A stretch of 35,372 bases of DNA from Candidatus Parabacteroides intestinigallinarum (lineage in GTDB: Bacteria > Bacteroidota > Bacteroidia > Bacteroidales > Tannerellaceae). This document shows, piece by piece, positions 31,336 to 35,372 of this stretch. Where the stretch lies: positions 1-35,372 of the forward strand of contig DXEN01000073.1 of the NCBI GenBank assembly GCA_019114945.1, read 5' to 3'. The position numbers were made by a program, and so were the translations under genes. A model generated the notes under the pieces. The model saw only the letters and a list, made by a program, of their open reading frames with translations. It ran no database searches and was not told the origin of the DNA. Position 1 is the stretch's first letter. Every line of letters begins with the position of its first letter.

Positions 31336-31563
31336 TTTTAGTGCCATTTAAACCATCGTTTAAATGGTACGTTTGCAAAGGTACGCGTTTCTTTGATACC
31401 TGCAACTCTTTCCGGGTATTTTTTTCACTACTTATTCGCTTTCTTATCAATGGGATAGAGTATCACAAACGAAACCTGCTTTTTCCAATTACGAACCAGT
31501 TTAGCTAACGAAACGCGCCTTAAAAAACGTACCATTTAAACGATGGTTTAAGTGGCACTAAAA
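31336..31563. other. Invertible promoter segment bounded by 39-bp inverted repeats
   Basis: Left arm 31336-31374 and right arm 31525-31563 are inverted copies, 39 bp with one mismatch, and a weaker match continues to CGCGTTTC (31384-31391 / 31510-31517). Each arm contains a 24-bp site: CCATTTAAAC-CATC-GTTTAAATGG at 31344-31367 on the left, and CCATTTAAAC-GATG-GTTTAAGTGG at 31532-31555 on the right. The 4-bp cores are in opposite orientation, as expected for recombination that inverts the DNA between. The segment carries a promoter pointing left. No recombinase gene is in the window. Confidence 0.8.
31376..31405 (-). promoter_or_regulatory. Promoter inside the invertible segment (now OFF for the surface protein)
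   Basis: Minus-strand TTG (31403-31405), 19-nt spacer and TACCTTTG (31376-31383) match the Bacteroidetes consensus exactly. It now points left, away from the surface protein. Inversion about the midpoint of the repeats would move the -7 element to 31516-31523, facing right, 118 bp before the ATG at 31642. Confidence 0.75.
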
Positions 31564-31566
31564 TGA

Positions 31567-31583
31567 ACCCCGAAAGGTGGGGT
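31567..31583 (+). promoter_or_regulatory. Leader hairpin of the surface-protein gene
   Basis: ACCCC (31567-31571) pairs with GGGGT (31579-31583) across GAAAGGT. It lies outside the invertible segment, within the 5' leader that would form if the promoter were flipped, followed by an AT-rich stretch to the start codon. Confidence 0.35.
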
Positions 31584-31641
31584 AAGATAAAGAGAAACAG
31601 ATACTTAATTAACACTTTTATTAATACTAAATTAATTGATT

Positions 31642-34600
31642 ATGAACAAAAAGTTTTCTACTCTGCTTGCCGGCATCATGCTGGCATCCGCATTTACGGC
31701 AGGAGCGCAGACTGCGGTCAAGAAGTACGAGAACGGCAAGTCCTACTTGCTGAGTGCCGAGGTTAAAGGTACTAAGTACGCTTTGACGGTTGAGTCTGAT
31801 GCGACTGATCCGAATTACGGCAAACTGAGCGTGGTCGATGCGAACACGGTTAATCAATCTATCAAATCTACTAACGAAGCTTTGTGGACGGTTAGCTTTA
31901 CGGAGGGCGTAAGTGGTAACGCTCCGAAGTTCACGTTCATCAATAAGGCTACGAGCTTAACTTTGTCTTTGAATACTACTGACGAGAATGAGGACGATGT
32001 AGTAGATGATCTGAAGATCGCCGGTTCGATCACGGAATGGTTGAATACCTCGATGACCGATAATGGTGATGACAATTTGGTAGCCGCTCCGTTGTATTCG
32101 TATATCGAGGCGAATAAGGTCGTTTATTTGGATATCACGAGTGGCGATTTGACAGCTAAAATTGGTTCGCCGGATAACGCTGGCAGCGCCGCCGAATTTG
32201 CTCCGTATGAGGCTGCTATTATCAATAACTTGACGGCTGAAGATTTGAATACGCAACTCCAGACCGCTAAGTCTGGTTGGTTTAACTTGACTTTCAATCG
32301 CGACGTAACAACGGCAGGTAACAATTTGTTTGCGAACACCTCGTTGAAGGCTGAGCCCGCTTCTACAAATTATGTGAAGTTGATCGCTAAGGATAAGAAG
32401 GTAAAGGACGAGAACGGTAAGGATGTTGACGCTTACATCGTTGTCGATACCGCTTATTACGCTGGTTCTGAGAACAGCGGTGCTTTGGTGAAATTTACTT
32501 ATGCGAATCTGGATGAGAAGAAGAATGTCAATGAGTTAGGACGTTGGGCCGCTTCTTACGAGTATAACTTCGCTTATGATCCGACCGAGAATCGCTTGCT
32601 TATCAAGTCGAAGGGTTATCTGAAGAAATTGGATAAGCCGAGAACTTCTGGATTTAAGGGTGGTAATATGACCGAGTGGGGTGACGGATCGGATGCTACG
32701 AACGATAAAAAAGTAGAGAACGCTTACATCCGTTTGGCAGAGTTGACTTCCGCTCGCGAGATTACTGTGGCTGGCGCTGAGCTTGCTAACGGAAAAGATC
32801 CTGTTGACGATAAAGAGAACGGTATGTTGACAACCGTAACTATTGGTGTAAACGCCAATACTTACGTGCCGACTACGATCGCTGAGGGCTTGTATTTGAT
32901 TAAGGTTCGTACGGCTGGTAGCACGGAGGTAGTGGATGGCTCTTACTTCATCGCTAACCTGGGTGGTGCGTTTGGTTATGTAGAGCAAGCCAAGAACCAG
33001 AACTTCGACCATATGCCTGCCGCTCAATGGTATGTAAAACAGAACGGTACGAGCGCTACGGCTCCGGTTGAAATCACGAACCGTGAGTTCTTCGATGATC
33101 CGAAGGGTACGACTTATACGTTAAGTGGCCAGTTGTTCAAGGCGGGTGATAATGTATTTTTCGCGGGTGGCGATACGCTGGAGTTCGTGAAGGTTTCCGA
33201 CGAGAGCAAGAAGAACGCTAAATTAGGTTACAAGTATGTGACGAACGAGGAGGCTTCCGTTGAGACCTATGTATTTAACTATTTGCATGGATTGTCTTTG
33301 GAGAAAGGCTTGAATACACCGGCCGGTAAGGATTCGATCGTACGTGTAGACGAGACAGGCGCTAAGGCTCAATTCCGTTTGGTTTCCGTAGTTACCGATG
33401 ATAGCTATGGTTTACAACTGGATGAGAAAGAGACCGGTATCGCTAACTTGATTCGTAACGTTTACTATATCAAGGCTTATGATTCTTCTAAGTTCGGTGG
33501 CGAGGATCGTTATCTGAACTACGATGAGACATTGAAGAAATACGTGATGTCCAGCACGCCGCAGGCATTCTTCTTGAAGGAGAACAACGATGTGGATGGT
33601 ACGCACTACTACGCTTTGGTTGAGGCAAACTTCCGTGCGACAACATCCGGTTTGAACTATTTATATAGCCCTGCGGATGCCGGTAAGAAAGCCGCTGATG
33701 TAAAGACATTGGCTGAATTGAAGGTAACAGAGGCTGTTGTTTTCGATGAGGATGGAAATCTGATCGTGGCAGATGCTAGCGAGATTGAGGAGGTCTATGG
33801 TTATAAGAACGTAAATGGTGTGGTTACTTTGGCACAATTAGGTCAGGCAGTACCGACATATGGAACTGATGGTTACGCTTCTCATAAGGTATCTGTAGAC
33901 GATAACAGTTTGGATTTGACGCAAGGTTCTATCGATGATAAGTTTGATGGCAATACGGAAATCCGTACATCCGCTTTTGCGGTAGTAGCCGATGACTCTC
34001 CATTGTATCGTCGCTTCAACGGTGTGGTTCCGGGAACGAACGGTGCCGAGGCGAACTATGGTTCGGAGGCGAACGCTCCGTTGCAGCTGAAGTTCTTCCG
34101 CTTCAACAACGACGCTGAGTTCTTGGCCGAGAACTCGAAAGCTTCTAACGCTTACCGTGATGAGTTGAAAGATAATACGATTAGCTTCTTGGGCGTAAAT
34201 AACGAGTATCAATTCAACGAGGCAGATACATTGTCTTATACGTTCTATGTAGATACCGCTTATGTACGCAACAATACTCGTATGCCGCAGTATATGCTGG
34301 CTGTTCGTCCGGAGTTCGTGGAGGGTGACACCATCTGGTGCCAGGATCCGAACCACAAGACACATGCCGATAGCTTGAATTGCTACCATACGAAGATTTA
34401 CCCGAGCTTTACGAGAGCGATGTATTTGTTCAATGCTCAAGATTCTGTAACGGCTAAGAACGCTGATTATGAGGGTAAAGCTGCTTATGGCGCACAAGGT
34501 TACACTCGCTTGGCATTCATCGACGCTATACATGCGAACGACACGCTGTACATCTTGAAGGATAAGAGCCTGGCTAACGATCAGATTGATTTCCGCAATG

Positions 34601-35121
34601 CTGATTTGTTTGCTCAGAAGATCGCTTTGGGTAACAATATGCACAAGAACGTTGTCTTCCAGTTCCGTTTGATCGACGATAGCAACTTGCGCTTTTTGAT
34701 CGAGTCTGAGACGCAAGAGGGTGGCAAGGCCGTATTGAACGCAGATTTGACAACAGCTCGCATCGCTCCGGAGATGGGTGGCTGGGTTAAGATCCAGAAT
34801 GGTGTGCCTGTAATCGCTCACTACAATTCGTTCAACGAGGCGATCGCTCAGGCCGAGATTTTCGACGTAACGGATGAGATCGAGTTCGCTCCGACGGCTA
34901 ACGAGGACATCGCTGTAGAGGAAGGCGTACAGGTAATCGCTGGTAACGGCGCTGTAACGATTCAAGGTGCGGCTGGTAAGACGGTTGTCATCACCAACAT
35001 CTTGGGTAAGGCCGTAGCTAACACGGTTCTGACTTCCGACAACCAGACGATCAACGTACCTGCCGGTATCGTTACCGTAGCTGTCGAGGGCGAGGAGGCT
35101 GTAAAGGCTATCGTAAAATAA
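31642..35121 (+). CDS. Large secreted DUF6383-ended surface (S-layer-like) glycoprotein
   Basis: From ATG 31642 (MNKKFSTLLAGIMLASAFTAGAQ, a signal peptide cleaved near AGA-Q) this encodes about 1159 residues; the frame runs from 31636 through a TTG codon that is less likely to be the start. It is acidic and rich in Asn, Asp, Ala and Lys, with many beta-type segments and no enzyme motif. The last 70 residues (from about AVEEGVQVIAGNGAVTIQGAAGKTVVITN) fit DUF6383, a terminal beta-sandwich domain common in Parabacteroides. Nine D-(S/T)-hydrophobic motifs (DTA, DTL, DSI, DTI, DSL, DSV) match the Bacteroidetes O-glycosylation signal. With the upstream inversion segment it strongly resembles a phase-variable S-layer glycoprotein. 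Confidence 0.85.
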   Translation: MNKKFSTLLAGIMLASAFTAGAQTAVKKYENGKSYLLSAEVKGTKYALTVESDATDPNYGKLSVVDANTVNQSIKSTNEALWTVSFTEGVSGNAPKFTFINKATSLTLSLNTTDENEDDVVDDLKIAGSITEWLNTSMTDNGDDNLVAAPLYSYIEANKVVYLDITSGDLTAKIGSPDNAGSAAEFAPYEAAIINNLTAEDLNTQLQTAKSGWFNLTFNRDVTTAGNNLFANTSLKAEPASTNYVKLIAKDKKVKDENGKDVDAYIVVDTAYYAGSENSGALVKFTYANLDEKKNVNELGRWAASYEYNFAYDPTENRLLIKSKGYLKKLDKPRTSGFKGGNMTEWGDGSDATNDKKVENAYIRLAELTSAREITVAGAELANGKDPVDDKENGMLTTVTIGVNANTYVPTTIAEGLYLIKVRTAGSTEVVDGSYFIANLGGAFGYVEQAKNQNFDHMPAAQWYVKQNGTSATAPVEITNREFFDDPKGTTYTLSGQLFKAGDNVFFAGGDTLEFVKVSDESKKNAKLGYKYVTNEEASVETYVFNYLHGLSLEKGLNTPAGKDSIVRVDETGAKAQFRLVSVVTDDSYGLQLDEKETGIANLIRNVYYIKAYDSSKFGGEDRYLNYDETLKKYVMSSTPQAFFLKENNDVDGTHYYALVEANFRATTSGLNYLYSPADAGKKAADVKTLAELKVTEAVVFDEDGNLIVADASEIEEVYGYKNVNGVVTLAQLGQAVPTYGTDGYASHKVSVDDNSLDLTQGSIDDKFDGNTEIRTSAFAVVADDSPLYRRFNGVVPGTNGAEANYGSEANAPLQLKFFRFNNDAEFLAENSKASNAYRDELKDNTISFLGVNNEYQFNEADTLSYTFYVDTAYVRNNTRMPQYMLAVRPEFVEGDTIWCQDPNHKTHADSLNCYHTKIYPSFTRAMYLFNAQDSVTAKNADYEGKAAYGAQGYTRLAFIDAIHANDTLYILKDKSLANDQIDFRNADLFAQKIALGNNMHKNVVFQFRLIDDSNLRFLIESETQEGGKAVLNADLTTARIAPEMGGWVKIQNGVPVIAHYNSFNEAIAQAEIFDVTDEIEFAPTANEDIAVEEGVQVIAGNGAVTIQGAAGKTVVITNILGKAVANTVLTSDNQTINVPAGIVTVAVEGEEAVKAIVK

Positions 35122-35184
35122 AAAGGTGAAACATAAATCGAATCTGTTCCCGTGAGGAATCGCTGAACGTATCACCCCGGTAAA

Positions 35185-35240
35185 AGCTCCCCTGTTCTTA
35201 GGGGAGCTGCCCGAAGGGCTGAGGGGTCGGCTGAGGGGTT
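35185..35240. repeat. REP-like palindromic element after the surface-protein gene
   Basis: AGCTCCCCT (35185-35193) pairs with AGGGGAGCT (35200-35208) through GTTCTT, followed by GCCC-GAA-GGGC and two copies of GGCTGAGGGGT. Such AGGGGAGCT elements appear scattered in Bacteroidales genomes as I recall. The remaining sequence to 35372 holds no gene that I can support; GCTCC-GTGA-GGAGC near 35333 is a further small hairpin. Confidence 0.5.
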
Positions 35241-35372
35241 TCAAGTACTCCGCGATGGAGGAACAAGCGGGAATGGTTATTAATAATAATGTTAATATTA
35301 GTAATAGGTTAAATTAAAGTACACGATCCATCTGCTCCGTGAGGAGCGGAGGATTGGAAAGAACAAGATCCC

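Noticed and set aside
31417-31424. A right-facing promoter in the invertible segment (TATTTTTT with TTTG 21 nt upstream)
   Set aside because: The final base is T not G and the spacing is long; it lies far from the gene. It cannot be excluded as a weak promoter giving leaky expression.
33838-35244. A long minus-strand open frame of 468 codons opposite the surface-protein gene
   Set aside because: It lies antisense to a clear signal-peptide-bearing gene, is rich in Arg, Ser and Ile from reverse reading of biased codons, and shows no domain.
1-35372. CRISPR arrays, insertion sequences, rRNA genes and phage genes
   Set aside because: No regularly spaced direct repeats of CRISPR length, no transposase or recombinase frame, and no rRNA sequence were seen.

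Overview
The window looks like chromosomal DNA of a gut Bacteroidales, most likely Parabacteroides, perhaps P. distasonis. Supporting signs are a SusC/SusD pair, a DUF4492-cydA-cydB operon, a succinate-type CoA-transferase, a DUF6383-ended surface protein, and promoters of the Bacteroidetes type (TTG, about 19 nt, TAnnTTTG) with little use of Shine-Dalgarno sites. The species call is inference from gene content; no marker gene was compared.

Layout, left to right. (1) 1-4959: the 3' part of a SusC-like TonB-dependent receptor, its SusD-like lipoprotein and a secreted endonuclease/exonuclease/phosphatase-fold hydrolase, closed by two terminators. (2) 5125-7316: an ECF sigma factor, a one-helix membrane protein that is probably its anti-sigma partner, and an exported protein built of about twelve Tyr-Gly-Asn repeats. 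(3) 12080 down to 7429, minus strand: Gfo/Idh/MocA oxidoreductase, DUF1080 lipoprotein, DoxX membrane protein, second Gfo/Idh/MocA oxidoreductase. This resembles the 3-keto-glycoside pathway (oxidise C3, then cleave). (4) 12351-15343: DUF4492-cydA-cydB, cytochrome bd oxidase. (5) 15439-19045: CoA-transferase, a small Pro-rich membrane protein and miaB. (6) 19190-20358, minus: an AT-rich two-gene unit with a Panacea (PanA) antitoxin and an unassigned partner, just downstream of tRNA-Arg(UCU). (7) 23180 down to 20436, minus: pdxJ-exbB-exbD-tonB. (8) 23268-30221, housekeeping: CBS protein, nadK, a candidate small RNA, divIC, dnaX with an A9 slippery run, ruvC, DUF4286, tRNA-Ala(GGC), a coiled-coil membrane protein and a Crp/Fnr-like regulator. 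(9) 30327-31024, minus: a DUF3990 toxin-like gene that appears internally shortened, plus its partner. (10) 31336-31563: a segment bounded by 39-bp inverted repeats carrying an outward-facing promoter, followed by a 1159-residue secreted surface protein with nine D-(S/T)-hydrophobic O-glycosylation motifs.

The most striking structure is the last. Each inverted repeat contains a tyrosine-recombinase-like site: 10-bp half-sites around a 4-bp core, with the core in opposite orientation in the two copies. Between them is a textbook Bacteroidetes promoter that now faces away from the surface-protein gene. Flipping the segment would place it about 120 bp upstream of the start codon, facing the gene. 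This reads as a phase-variable surface (S-layer-like) glycoprotein locked OFF in this sequence, with the recombinase encoded elsewhere. Similar phase-variable S-layer glycoproteins have been reported in P. distasonis, so the mechanism is probably known while this locus and its arrangement deserve checking.
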